NCBI GenBank assembly: GCA_029718625.1
Contig: CM056376.1
Coordinates: forward strand, 122,661,080-122,725,079
Reading direction: 5' to 3'
DNA from: Synaphobranchus kaupii
Lineage: Eukaryota; Chordata; Actinopteri; Anguilliformes; Synaphobranchidae
Length of the DNA: 64,000 nucleotides
Shown: in pieces, positions 49,554-61,777 of the stretch
Numbering within the stretch: the stretch's first letter is position 1
Layout of the letters: each line of letters opens with the position of its first letter
Position numbers and translations under genes: made by a program
The notes under the pieces: model-generated
The model's input: only the letters and a program-made list of their open reading frames with translations
Told to the model about the DNA's origin: nothing
Databases searched by the model: none

Positions 49554-52372
49554 CCACACACACACACACACACACACAGATGCGTACGAAGAATGGTATG
49601 CACTGCATTTCTGATGCATCATCCAAGACTGTTCCTAACGCCCTTTTCCCTTCTGCATTAAAATGCAGATTCCTCTGTGTTAACGAAGATTATCTCAGAA
49701 TGCAGCCTTGTTCTCTAATGTCAACGCAGAATCATATTGGTTCTAAATAAATAAATAAGTAAATAAATAAACATTGCCACCTGCAGGGGGCACTGTTGCC
49801 ATTCACTTCTCCCTCGTTCTAGGCTGCTTGTTCTCGTGATCAAGGCAGAGTACAGTGAATATGTCTCCGGATTGACTGTCTATTGCAAACAACGTCTGGG
49901 CCGGCAGGAGTGAATGTGTTTCAGCCCCTAAGCCTCACTGAATATATCTGATTCTGTGTTTGTTTGCGAGTGTGTGTGTGTGCCCGCGTGTGTGTGTGTG
50001 TGTGCATGCATGCGTGTATTTATAATTTTTCTTCTTCTTTACATAAAAGGTGTTCCTTGAAAACAGAGTCCCTCAGTGTGTGGGCAGAAGTTCCACTTCA
50101 GTCGTTTGAATCTCTCCCTGTCCACAAGTACCCGACATCACAGGATGTTAAAGAGCTAATTTTGCACAGCTGTGTGCCTCTCAACATGAAAACAGTGGAA
50201 TGTGACCGTTCCCTCCCTGGCCTTGAATGCAAACTTGCTGGTCAGAATTTACTCCGGTGTGACAAGGGGACTCCAAATCTGGAGGCTGTTCCAGAAACCG
50301 AAAGTAAAAAAATTTGATCCAAAAATTCACCCGATATAGGAAAAAGGCCAGTGCAAGATCCAAAGTTTGTCGTTGAGAGGGAAGCGACTCCCCTAAAATT
50401 CTGAGGTAACATAATTCATTCCATGCACTTTTTGAGTGATGCGGTCATTGGATGCTAGCCACTCCTCCACCAAAACCTTTTAAAATGAGACTGAAACCAT
50501 GTAGCAGAGCCCAAGGACACGATGATTGTGTGCTTCCTTATTGGCTTTGGTTATGAAATTTGTATTTCCATAAATGTTTCTAATGGAATACTTGCTCAGC
50601 ACCCATTGGAAATAATACAACACGTGTATTAAGCTCTTGGATGGCAAACTCAGTTGAAGAACTTTAGTGCAGTGCCTACAATCTGGATTGTACTGGTGCC
50701 GACTGTGACTGAAATTCCCATGAGGCAGTGTGTGACTGGCCATAACCTCGCTCAGGAAAGAATGGTCTCGGCTGCAGACTGTCCCCTGGCTGCTTTCACA
50801 GAGAAGTTACACACCACAGTAAGTGTGACAGTTCATCTGGGGGACTGCAGAGATAAATGGAAGCAGTCATTCTGGGTGGAGGGTGGGGGTCACGTGTGCC
50901 ATTGTGCACCCCCTCTATATTGATACAGCATGGCAGGACTGCATTTGCAATTAGGCGTTCCTGATTGATGTGGAAAATATTATATATGATAATCATTTTG
51001 TACAGGAAGAATCAATTCGTAGTACCCGGCTTGAAGTAATTTGCTGAAAGTTATGGGTAAAAGTACATTGCAGAAGTCGTACCTCAATCCAGCAAATCAC
51101 TTGCCTGAACTCCCAAAAACAAATTCACAAAACTTTAATTGCCTGAGTAATGATTTGCTCATTTCAGAGATGACTTTACCGAGAGCATTGTGCAGATACC
51201 AAACTTTGCGCTCCAAACTAGGACAAGGCGTTTCTTGGTTGAACTGAATCCGGGCCCGAGTCTCATCAACCTTTCATGAGAATGGGTCTCTCGTCGGGCC
51301 TGCGCCGCTCCCCCAGGTCTGTCCCACCTCTGTCACATGTACCTGGCGTCACCGGGCAACCGCACAGAGTGAGCGGGATGCTAATAAAAGCAGTGGTGAT
51401 GCTGGAGTGGGAGACCGGATGTCAGTTCTACCACCTCCCCTCTCTCCAACGGACCGGTCGCACGAACCGACTCTTACAGCCACCTGCGGAGCGCTGTCGC
51501 AAAATTAGTTTGAGGTTTCAGAGGTCTCCCTGCTTTTTTATGACTGCGGAAGGGCGATGCATTTTTTATAATCAGTGTTTCAAAAATAATGAGGCCAGGC
51601 TAAATACCAACAAAGTGTGTTCAGTAGTTTTAATGGTTTTATAGGTAATTGCTACATTAATGCAAAAAAAAAAAGGCAATCATATTAATTGGAAGTAACG
51701 ATTTGCATAACTGTCCTTAAATATATTATCTTTATTTCATGTTTTAGATGTCATTATTTCATGGTTAGCGACTGTATCTCACTGCTAGCATAATATTTAA
51801 GTAGCACTCTATACAAATATATGTATCACATGGAATGTGTTGGCCATTTTATACAATAAACAGCACATTAGCCAGTATAGCTTGTGTCCTTTTCTGCATC
51901 TTTGCAATGATTACCATAAAATGTTTATTCCATGTGATACATAAATTTTTTTTTTTAAACCACATAATTGTCCAAGAGCATTGAAGGGAAATGTTTTCTG
52001 GATGTGAAAAAGCATTCATATTTTTTATTAAAATTCCAAGAAACCCTACTGTGAACACCCCTATTCGAGTACTGATGCTGTTAAGATAAAGTTAAAAAAA
52101 TTTGTTATAATGGATAATTAATCAAATGTGCAATTAGACTCTCCTGTCTTTGCACATATAACATATGCAAGACATTTTTTTTTTCTCTTTGAACAAACAA
52201 TAATGAGATGTATGTATGAATAACCCAGGTTGATTAACTATTAATTAATGCTAAAATAATTATATTGGATGCTTTGCTTAGAAAAGCATGTTTGAGGCAT
52301 CATGCATGGCTTGTATGAGTTCTTACATATTGCCAGTTTGCAGCTGGATATTTACTAAACCTGTTGAGGTTA
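48953..52372. other. Non-coding block with microsatellites
   Basis: No gene is supported. It contains a CA tract (49506-49580), an (AAAT)n tract (49747-49772) and an interrupted GT tract (49970-50020). Frames over these are simple-sequence artefacts. Confidence 0.55.
49506..49580. repeat. (CA)n microsatellite
   Basis: About 74 bp of CA repeats with one CGCACCCA interruption. Confidence 0.97.
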
Positions 52373-52480
52373 AATACCTTGCTCGAGAACAGAACAGCTG
52401 TTCTTCACCCACGGCTCAAGCCTGCGTACTAGGTTACAAGCCCTTTCCCTAAACACGGCTCTACGCTGCCGTCACAGTTC
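52373..52480 (-). repeat. SINE fragment, same group as 36.4 kb
   Basis: The text AATACCTTGCTCGAGAACAG then TAGGTTACAAGCCCTTTCCC, CTAAACACGGCTCTACGCTG and CCG follows the head half of the minus-strand SINE at 36436-36665 (…ACCTTGCTCAGGGGTAC…GGGTTACAAGTCC…TACACTGCCGCC). It is diverged and lacks the tail. Confidence 0.6.
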
Positions 52481-52619
52481 CACACTGCTGGGCTAGAGCC
52501 AAAGTAGTCTGTTACTCCTCAACAATAAATTAGGGTTCTGAAATGGGGAACACCAAAGCAGCCATTAGTTTTGGGGCGAGATGCAAACAACGCGAACCAG
52601 CCAGAGTAAGCTAATTAAG

Positions 52620-52890
52620 AATAAATGAAAGGTAAATTACATAAGCGTCCGTGCTCTGCTCGCGCGCAGGTGTTAAATGTCTCTCAGTACGCGATGGTGA
52701 AACTACCCGTGCCTTACGGAAAGAGGAGAGCTGAGGCAGATGTCCTGCCAGATACTACACCGCTCTTTCCCGCCGGCTGCTGTCAGATTGTTTGAGCGCG
52801 GAGGGGCAGAGCCGGGATCCGGCTCATAAATAGCGTGGCGCCAAGCCAAGCGTGACGCCTCCGCTTCTCTCTGCCTCGGCTTCTCTGACA
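52620..52890. promoter_or_regulatory. CpG-rich promoter-like stretch
   Basis: GC-rich, CpG-rich sequence (GCTCGCGCGCAGG, TTTGAGCGCGGAGGGG) precedes CTCATAAATAGCGTGGCGCC, which has a TATA-like ATAAATA. A polypyrimidine C/T-rich stretch follows at 52860-52990. No reading frame downstream is recognised. It could be a promoter, a CpG island or an enhancer. Confidence 0.25.
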
Positions 52891-54462
52891 CGGTGGCACA
52901 TGCCACCCCACCCCACCCCCACCCCCACCCCTCCACCTCGCCCAACCCGTTCATGTTCCTCGTTCTCCCTTTCCCCGCCCTGCGCTTTCCCATTTAACCT
53001 TGCAGAGACACTGTGGGGGTGCGTGAGAGACAGATCTACCGCAGTCCAGTTAAAGATTCTCCATAAAATCACGTCGTACTCACGTCAACGGCCTTTGTCA
53101 CCGCAGCTTTTACCAACGTGCTGACATCCTGCCGAACTTTTTTAGATTTTTATTAAGCCCTACCTAATTGTTAAAGTCTATTTCCTTTTGATAATATCGA
53201 TGGGCCCCAGCTGACCTCATCATTTTCTGGGTACGAACCCAAATCATCACCATATTTCACACAGTTTGGCATATCAATGGACATACTGCTCTTGGTTTAC
53301 CTGCGTTCAAACCTGAAATGGTCATTGCCTCGTTCTGCAGAAATGTAATTTTCCCTTCGTTTAAGGTGAAAGGAAAAGCTGTAATGAGCTTAGTTTTCCC
53401 ACCAAAATGAGCATTAATGAGCCAATTATATTACCGTATGGTAATACAAATTTATAAGGTCACTGAGGAGGGTTACCTGAATGGAAGAATTTAAGCTTCC
53501 TTGGTAATGATGAAATGTACCCCTCAAACAAGCCAGAAAGCACATTTTTAATGATGCAATGACTTTGAATACTAACCTTCTGATATTGCAGTCATAACCC
53601 CATGAGAGGAATGACATAACTGCTAACAATTTCAGGCACAAGGACAAAAACAACTTGAACGAGCCCAAAATTCAGCACAATCTTTACAGTGTCGGTTTTG
53701 TTCAACTTCTGCAAACCCCTGATGACTATAAGCTTCAAGGGAAATGTGGTGATTTAGTGGAAAAAATTATCAATTAAAATGACGACTTGGAATGATATGT
53801 TTCTAAAAAAAGATTCATATGCAAGATTTGTATTTCTAAGATTGCATTTTCTCCGTATAGAAAAACAGGCTCGTCGTAAATAAGGGTGCTGCTTAAGTGT
53901 GGGTATCTCGTAACTGATGAACTCATTACAGCACACAGCACACTTAAAAAGCGTAAATTAGATTTTATAGACAGATTTCTCTCCATAGTGACTATCTCAT
54001 ATTGGTGAGGTGGAGGGTGAGAGGATGCATGACAGCTGAACAAGCATAGCATACTGAGATAATCTGCAGAGAGCTTGATTGGAGGCTAAACTAAAGTGGG
54101 ACGCTGCAAAGCAAAGAGCGATCTGCTATTTTAGGCTGGTAGGACGTCAAGCTGACAATTGTGGACGGGAAGGTTGTCACGACCTGATCATTCAGTGTAA
54201 TAGGGGACTTGAAAATGACCTGAAAAGTTTTTGAGGTAGAATGTTGGAAAGTTGTGAGGTATTTCTAAGCCAATCAAGGATGTGGAATACACCTCAAGGT
54301 TATTATCAAAAAGTGAAACTCCACCAAAAACTAACCTCAAAAAAATTGTAGAAACTGAAGTAAAAAGAAGACTTGAATGTACCTTTCCAAAAACCTACTA
54401 AACTGAAACTAGAATATTTGCCTCTTAAACTAAAAGAACATTTAAACCTTTAAGGAGGAATT
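52891..54462. other. Non-coding block
   Basis: No gene or assignable repeat is seen apart from the C/T-rich stretch at its start. Confidence 0.5.
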
Positions 54463-54645
54463 AGCTCCTTAGTTGCTCGGTAAAAGCACCAGTTGCGGTG
54501 CATGAATGAGCACCACAGTCTCGAATCGATTCCGACCCGCGCCAGTGCCAAAAATGGCCAGCTTGGGGTGGCACACAATTGGCTTCACATCGCCAAAGGC
54601 ATATATGGGCGGGAAGGGATAACAAGGAGGCACCAATGAATGTGC
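54463..54645 (+). repeat. Probable tRNA-derived SINE, degenerate
   Basis: TTAGCTCCTTAGTTGCTCGG and TCTCGAATCGATTCCGACC look like the A- and B-box halves of a tRNA-derived head. They are followed by the body text GCGCCAGTGCCAAAAATGGC, CAGCTTGGGGTGGCACACAA and TTGGCTTCAC, and a GGGCGGGAAGGG tail region. The order fits the fish SINE whose relics lie near 10 kb. Confidence 0.55.
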
Positions 54646-56412
54646 AGAATATATAAATTAATTTATAGTGTCACACTAGGTTACCAGTTATGTCGGTAAT
54701 ATATACGTACTAGTGATGAGAATATACATATACAGAACCTCATACGGTGACCCAATGGTGTAAATGTATAATTAATCAGTCTCATAAAATTATTAAATCA
54801 TGATTATGAATTTCAATATTAACTATTAAAATAATAATATTAACTTAATCTGAAGGCGTAAGTTCTTTTGGAGGATAGGCTCAAATGTTTATCCAAACAA
54901 CAATCAGACCGACGACCAGGTTTAACAAAATACAATTTATTAAAGAACAAACACGTCTAAAACTAACATCCTAAAAGCAGTGAACGATATGGAAAGGAAA
55001 ATGAAGTGTAGAAAAAGAATGAGGCATATTAAAATTCACAGTTGTATTTCTGTATGTGCATGTGGGTTCATGCCAGAACACGTGGTGTTCAGAGAACATA
55101 AGACATATAACTTGAGGGGGAAATACAATTATAGCTTTAGCATGAAGCTAACGTGGCCTGAAACATGGCGTTTATAGAAATTTCGCTATGTCTAGCTAAA
55201 TTCCAGGCCCCTATCCGTTTACAGGCACGGGATCGTATATCTAATGGCTTAGGTAATAGTACAAAAGGAGATTGCATGCACAGATCTCGAGTTAAAAGGG
55301 AGGCGGATTGCAAATTAGTGTTAGAGTATGTCATCAGCTATCAAACAACAATCAAACGTAATTACATTGAAGATTAACATTACACAAAGGGTTTTCCTAA
55401 ACAATTGCCTGGATGTTTATGTCAGTCTTACTGTACTGGAGTACACAGGCTGGTTCCGTGGCTTTGGTGTGTCTGAAAAGTTCTGTCTTCTCGCAGCGGT
55501 TGGACTGTCCTTTTCGGCAAGTGGTTTCCTTGGGTGAGTGTTGCTGGAAACTTTTTAAGCTTTGCTGTTCCTTTGCGGTTTGCATGTAATAACGCAGGCT
55601 GTCACATTACAGCTATGCCTTATAACGATAGTTCAATGTAACTTAAATAGACTGACCCTGGTTGTTGGATGCAGTCTGGCTTAGCTTGGAAACGCTAACA
55701 GATATAACCGAAGAGACGGAACGCTTCTCTCAGCCTACTCACCCCTTCCACAGCTGGGAAGGTGGACGGGGTGCGCGTATAACTTGGAACTACGTTAAGT
55801 GAGAGCATAAAGCTGTAAGGCAGGTCGGGTTTGGAGGACCAGATGCGACTGAGAAGGGATCAGAAAGATGCGTGGATATCCACTATAGGAATGGAGAGAG
55901 AGAAGAGAAACGGAAGAAAAAAGCCCAAAATAATAACGACCCCAAAATAGGGTGAAGTTCGCAGACTCGAGCAAAATAAAACGGATAGGGAAACAAAACA
56001 GTACCGGCGTAAGCCGAAAATAATAGCGACCCAAGAAAATAGGGCGAAGCTCGCAAACTCGAGCAGAGATAGTTAGGGGAAATAATCCCGGCGTAAGCCA
56101 AATAATAACAACCCAGTAAAATGGGTGAATGCTCATAGACTCGAGCAGAGAGAAAACAAAACCAAGAGGCACAAAGAGATGGGAAAAAACCAAGGTACTG
56201 TCTAGAAGCAAACAGGAGAGGAAAACCAAGAAAGGAAATGAGTGAGAAGGGAAACGAAAACTCTAAAAGAAAAGAGAACTCCTAGCTCACTAAGACCCCG
56301 CGTGTACTTTTAGTAGTAGTAAAAAGAACAAGTGGTCGGCAATTCCTATACCGTCAATACCTGGCTTTGTGTAGTGGCAATGAACACACTAAAGCACCAA
56401 AAGAAGGAAACA
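54646..56412. other. Non-coding block, possibly a degenerate LTR or leader on the minus strand
   Basis: No gene is supported. The minus strand has AATAAA (TTTATT at 54936-54941 on plus), then long C/T-rich sequence and a triplicated unit (55.92-56.15 kb). This resembles an LTR or leader, but I find no matched ends or target duplication. Confidence 0.3.
55924..56160. repeat. Three imperfect units of about 83-92 bp
   Basis: Units begin near 55924, 56016 and 56099. Each has AATAATA(A/G)C(G/A)ACCC, then AAAAT(A/G)GG, then GACTCGAGC or AACTCGAGC. CCGGCGTAAGCC lies between units one and two and between two and three. They are diverged but clearly tandem. Confidence 0.85.
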
Positions 56413-56733
56413 CAGTGGGTGCGTCCCAATATTCTTCACTCCCCACCTCCCTTCCTCCACTCCCCCACTACCACTCCTCTCCTACCCGGAAGTATGCAAA
56501 ACTGTCCGAACGTTTCGAATACAAGTATTTGCATGTACAGTATACAATGTACCTGACATTGCGGTTTGCGTTGAGCTATTAATTAATATGTAACCATTAA
56601 TAGATCATTAAGATTTAATCAGCGACATTAGATTAAAACACAAAGATCCGTTTCCGGGGCACGGAGTAGAGGAGGTGGTAGTGGAGGAAGGGAGGGTGCA
56701 TTTTTCGACTATTGGGACACACCCAGTGCTTAT
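56413..56733. mobile_element. Short TIR MITE (GTGCGTCCCAATA type)
   Basis: Left CAGTGGGTGCGTCCCAATA and the complement of the right end, CACTGGGTGTGTCCCAATA, form a terminal inverted repeat. The inner flanks are complementary C/T-rich (CTCCCCACCTCCCTTCCTCC) and G/A-rich (GGAGGAAGGGAGGGTGC) stretches. It is about 320 bp with no coding region and has the ends of a common fish DNA-transposon MITE. Confidence 0.75.
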
Positions 56734-56894
56734 ATAGACAGCAGGAAACGAGACACAGGTGCACCGAACGTTTTATAGAACGAAATGTCAGTCCTGATTG
56801 GTCAAGTCCTTTGGGGAATTCCACCCATGATCACATGACGGTTGCATGCTGGTATATGTAGTCTTTCTGGAAATGCAGTTCTGTGATGTGTTGT

Positions 56895-57095
56895 TTCCCA
56901 AAATGGACGTGCACTACATGTGTATGACTGAGTCTCCTCCTGCATGTGGGGCCTGTGGCTGGGGCTGATACCGCATGTTTCAGAGGAGAACCACAAGTTG
57001 TTTTCAGTCTCCTGAGCCAGTACCAGTGGCCGTATATGAGCATGCGGGGTGGGACTGGAGATGCCAAATATTTAAAAAGAAGAAGAAAAAGGAAT
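56895..57095 (+). repeat. Possible SINE 3' body, degenerate
   Basis: It contains GGCTGATACCGCATGTTTCA followed by GAGGAGAACC, and ends in an A-rich AAAAGAAGAAGAAAAAGGAA stretch. The pattern (…GCTGA…ATGTTTCAGGAG…) parallels the SINE body at 28.7 kb. This is a weak assignment. Confidence 0.3.
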
Positions 57096-59142
57096 TGCAT
57101 CTCAGATGTGTTTTGTAGATATAATTACATCGAATAGCATCTGTGTGCTGCAACCAAGTTTAGTGTTTAAAAAATATCATCTTATTGTTTGGCAATCTAT
57201 TTATTTATTTTTTACTTTCTGTCTGGCTAGCAAGTTACCCTTGTTCAGTAAAATCAAATCATTAAAATAATTATTTTGGTTAAAATGTATAATTTTTTGT
57301 GATCAGTTGAACCCACCTACCTCCATCGTTTTCTGGCTAATCTATGTTAGGTAGCTATATGCATTGTGGAAATCACTAGCTATATAATTAATGTTTGCAA
57401 GATTATGGAAAGCTTCCAAATTCACAAAACATCCAACATATTCACCAAATGTATTGTGCAGTTAACGTATTTTTAGGAATAACTGAAATCACAGGCTTAG
57501 TCCACTACAATTGTAATCTGGCCTCCACTGCCACTGCTTGATAACTGCCAGTAACACCTGCCAACATTATTTTAACAAAAATAAGAATTTCTGAGGTTGT
57601 CACAAAGGTTTATGTAAAATGTTACTTGGTGAAACACAGTCAAGATACTGCCTTCAAATCGCATTTAGTAAACAATGGATATGCCTTTAAAGGAGAGAAC
57701 AGCAAACGTGGCTCCAAAATATTACCTTCGCATGCAATTACCTTGTGATTGAGGTATAGCCCATGTTCACAACTGTTATATATACCATAATGGTTTTAGC
57801 GTGATGGTTACTTCTGTGCTGTTACAAACTGGCAGAGACAAAGAAATGTAAACTTGAACCAGTAACCTGAAACACTGTGACCCTCGAACACAGGCCACAG
57901 TCTGAAAATGGCTACCTCTACTAACTTTCTCTAAGTTTTTCCAAAAACTATGACAGTCTCTTGGACAGTCCCAGTTAGAGCTTATCACTAAGCCCACTTG
58001 TACTGCACAGTGATCACTGTGACAGGACAGCCCAGGGCTGAGACACAGCAATGCACCGATAATGCTGGATGAGTACAACCAGACAAAAACGTCTGTGAAA
58101 CAAATACATTTAAATGTAGCAGCGTGACCATGTGAAGATAAACTCACAGATCCTGAGTCTTTACACAGTATAAATGGAATGGTTAAATTGGTCCTCCATT
58201 GTGTCTGGTGTCATCCTGACATGAGTCCCCACTGTTGCAGTGTCTACAAGAAGTGCCTTTGAAGTCTGCCATGACAGGTAATGCAGGACACAGGCATCTC
58301 TCCAGTTAAGAGGAGACACCCTTCAGATCCAACAACAGCAGTCCTTGATTCAGACTAGCATGGTTTATTTCAAGTGTCCATATCAGTGTTTCGTCATATT
58401 ATTCTTCTACTACTAAAGCCAATACTATAGGCAAATTACAGTTCCATTGGTGCCAAAATCTAAAATCAACTCTGTCCAATGTAATGTCATGCCAATTAAT
58501 GACCATATGATTAATTAATCTTGATTCAACAGCAATCAATAACGCAAACAGCCCAACTTGTTTTTCAATAAACTGATCATAACTTTGGTACTGTTTGAGG
58601 AGGAGGAGGAGGAGCAGGAGGAGGAGGAGAAGAAGAAGAAGAAGAAGAAGACGAAGAAGAAAAAAAAGAGATCCATTGTGTCAGATTTTGCCCTTAGTTA
58701 AACTCCTCCACTGCTTCCACCATGAAGGCTCTCTTGAATAAATGAATTCTGCCATGTTACATTAGGAACAGGATAATGACCCGGAGCTGACAGAGCAGAG
58801 AGGTCCCCTAAGGTCTGAGCCTGAAGCAGAACCAGGCTTCAGTCCTGTGAGAAACTCGGACTGTCTCCTCAGACGCTAGAAATGTTCACTGTCAGGTCTC
58901 CTTGGCTACAGTGCTGTCTGAGTGCATTAGAGTAAATGCAAAGCATTTCTTAACTGAGGCTCCGTAGCTCATTTCCATCTAATCATGAAACAAAATTATC
59001 CTTTCCTGTAAAAAAAAAGAATCCCCAAATTAATACCCTCCCCTGTCTGATATAAGACATTTGGCTAAAATGCTTGGTTGGTACAGGTTAATACACATCT
59101 TATCTGTCCATCAGCTTTATTCCAAAACACTACAGTTTTTGA
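57096..59142. other. Non-coding block
   Basis: No gene is supported. A (GAG)n/(GAA)n tract lies at 58599-58670. Confidence 0.55.
58599..58670. repeat. (GAG)n-(GAA)n purine microsatellite
   Basis: A pure purine strand of about 70 bp, except two C, moves from GAG to GAA triplets. Confidence 0.95.
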
Positions 59143-59413
59143 ATGTACTTTTTTTTAGCAAACTCTAACCTGGCCGTTCTGTTCTTGAGGCTTACCAGCA
59201 CTAGCGGCGCCAGAGGTTCAGTCATGGTTGTACCGGAGAAATGTGCGGATGGACGGGGGGGGGGGGGGGGGATTGCGATCGCGGACCGATTGGGAATCTC
59301 CGATTTTCAGCTTGACCATTCAAAAACTGGGGCTCCCAGGACACCGCGTGCCACCGCCAGAGCTTACCAGTGGTTCGCATTTTGCAGTGAACCCTGAGGT
59401 TATGCTAGCGTAG
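59143..59413 (-). mobile_element. Tc1-type transposase fragment split by a 163-bp insert
   Basis: On the minus strand the two flanks join as a Tc1 transposase DNA-binding segment: the right flank gives NLRG, then a diverged stretch with EPLV, and the left flank gives SLKNRTARLEFAKK. The 33.2-35.1-kb relic has the same segment. The insert falls inside this coding text and is flanked by GCTTACCAG repeats (59190-59198 and 59362-59370). Both ends of the Tc1 element itself are missing. Confidence 0.75.
59199..59361. mobile_element. 163-bp insert with 9-bp flanking repeats
   Basis: Unlike its surroundings it is CpG-rich and starts CACTAGCGGCGCCAGAGG. It contains a run of 17 G (59255-59271). The right end (CGTGCCACCGCCAGA) is only loosely complementary to the left, so class is open: a hAT-like MITE (8-bp duplication within the 9-bp match) is possible. 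Confidence 0.55.
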
Positions 59414-60456
59414 GGTGGTCCACACAAGTAGGCCATTTATCTGACCTCCAAGGTGAACTGACTGTGTTTATCATGCTGGCAGGAAGTCTAGCTAAAGGTC
59501 AGATAAAGAAACAGCGCTGTTGTCCAATAGCATTGTTGCAATAATTCTGCTGCCTCTGTGGAATGGTCCAAGAACTTCTGAAATTGAAACAGCATTATGC
59601 TGCCTTAGGTTTTCCACATTCCATATGTACACGTGCTTGGTGTTGTTGGAAATGCAAATGACTTATGAGTCAGCAACCAGGTGTAATACAGGTGTGATGT
59701 AGCTCTTGATTTAACATTGTGATTTTTTTCTTGGCGAGAGGGAAAGGGATTATATTTAGATCTCCTCAAAATAATATATTAAAATATTACTGCAATCTAC
59801 ATCACATGTCAGGTGAGGAAATACAACTTCTCACACAGAGATAGCACAGAATGAATGATAATTGTTGTGCTCTACCTTAGTAACCACCAAAGGAATGGGA
59901 CCACAATGAATTTGAGGTAAATATGGGGTGGAGGTATTTAATAAAGGAAGTCATAAAAAGCATTAATTCCCTTCATGTAATTGTCCTTGCTGTCTCATCT
60001 ATATATTGATCATTTTTTCTAAGCATACTTTTGAACAGTCAGAGAGGTGATGTGTATATTTCAGTAATATAATGTTTGCATGCAAACTGTATAAAAAAAA
60101 AAAAATACTTCATTATATTTATATTCCCCTGGTATCCACTGATTTGGATAGTGCTGTGCTGTAGGATAATTTACCCCTCATCTGTTTTATTCCTGAACCA
60201 TGGAAACTATTTAGCTAATAAATGTGCACGTTAAACATCCAAGAACTAATTAATGTACTTTTTACATGGTGCAGTTCTGCTGTCCAGGCTCAGTTCCTCT
60301 AAAAGGTTAATTACATTACCATTCAGTGTTTTGTCCTTTTATCACATTCTGTGTCTGAAGTTTGTGTTTGGGTCTTGTATTTTTTATTTATTGTCTAGGG
60401 GGGGGGGGGGGGGGTCTAAAAGAGATAAAAATGTATGTCCTTATGTATGAGTACTA
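59414..60456. other. Non-coding block
   Basis: No gene is supported. A run of 17 G lies at 60398-60414, 40 bp before the Tc1 end. Confidence 0.55.
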
Positions 60457-60517
60457 TATGGCCAAAAGTATGTGGACACCCCTTGGTCTGGGGCTGTTTT
60501 TCCATATTGCAACGATA

Positions 60518-61085
60518 GTAGCTACTTTGCTCTAGCTGGACCTCTGGCTTTCGATATGAATATCTTCGGACAGAGCTCCATATAAAAAAGCGAACGCTGT
60601 AACTTAACTGCCATTTTGCGGCATAACGGAATCGAGTTCCATAATTCTGAAAGTTCTTACATATTCTGGCACTTGTCCTCTCCACAAATCTCAGCCGTAA
60701 TCCATAGTTTTAGTGAGCCATAGGCGATCATTACTATACAAACTAGTGAAAAATTTACATGGATGCCACAGACTTCTTCGCTCTGACAATGAAACACATA
60801 TGCTCAGCGCTGACTCTGCTGGCCAGGGGTGTATTGAAGAGGTCACTAGTTTATATTGAAATTGTTGGTTATAGCTCGCTTAAAGTACGGATTACAGGCG
60901 AAGCGATTTGTGGAGAGGACAAGTGCCCGAATAGGTAAGAACTACAGAATTACTGAACTCGATTCCGTTCGGCTGCCAAACGGCTCTTAAGTTACAGCGT
61001 TCACTTTTTTCTATGGAGTAATATGGAGTTTTGTCTGAAGATATTCATATCGAAAGCCAGAGGTCCAGATGGAGCAAGTAGCTAC
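60518..61085. mobile_element. Foldback MITE with arms of about 195 bp
   Basis: GTAGCTAC starts the left arm and ends the right arm. Positions 60538-60567 and 61037-61066 are perfect reverse complements over 30 nt. Weaker pairing continues (TTTGTGGAGAGGACAAGTGC near 60909 against its complement near 60672) to about 60712 and 60883. The unpaired centre is about 170 bp. It has no coding region. It lies wholly within the Tc1 element, so it inserted later. Confidence 0.88.
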
Positions 61086-61439
61086 TGTGAATTGTGTACG
61101 TTCTCGACTCGGAATTCTCAGTTTTCTATGCTTCTACCACCAGCTACATTATTCAGAGAAGTAGCCTATGCTCTTTATGGGCGGGGCATGCCGAACCTCA
61201 GAGACAATCAAAACTAGGAAGGTGTTAATGGACACCTGATCCCACAAATTGAAGCCTCATGGTTTAACAAGCATGTTTGTGTTACTTATTACAGGTATTT
61301 AGAGATTGTAAATATGTTGTATATTATACTAAGTGACTTCTAAAACACTTAAACTTTCGTTATTTGGAAAAAAAATTTTGTTTTCCTCCCTATTTTGCGC
61401 TCTACTGTGAATTGCAGAAGTGTGACTTGCGGACCGGTT

Positions 61440-61745
61440 CACCAGCACGCGTCAGAAATGGTTTGTCGAGATCGGTATGGAAGAACTTGACTGGCCTGCA
61501 CAGAGCCCTGACCTCAACCCCATCAAACACCATTTGGATCAATTGGAAAGCCGACTGCGAGCCAGGCCTAATAGCCCAACATCAGTGCCCAACCTCATTA
61601 ATGCTCTTCTGGCTTAATGGAAACAAATCCACACAGCAATGTTCCAACATCTAATGGAAAGCCTTCCCAGGAGAGCGGAGGCTGTTATAGCAGCAAATGG
61701 GGACCGACTCCATATTAATGCCCATGATTTTAGAATGAGATGTTG
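61440..61745 (+). pseudogene. Tc1-type transposase C-terminal remnant
   Basis: The plus strand reads DWPAQSPDLNPIKHHLDQLE, where NPIENLW-type text has become NPIKHHL and so lost the catalytic Glu. It continues with SRLRARP and ends with MESLPRRAEAVIAANG, the usual end of this family. A stop (LLA*W) interrupts it. It is non-functional. Confidence 0.8.
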
Positions 61746-61777
61746 GATGAGCAGGTGTCCATATACTTTTGGCCATG

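Larger units (their letters stand above)
60457..61777 (+). mobile_element. Tc1-type element with nested foldback MITE
   Basis: Left end TATGGCCAAAAGTATGTGGA and right end, complement CATGGCCAAAAGTATATGGA, are terminal inverted repeats with TA outside on both sides (60455-60456, 61778-61779). A foldback element fills 60518-61085. Only the C-terminal transposase region is left. Confidence 0.88.
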
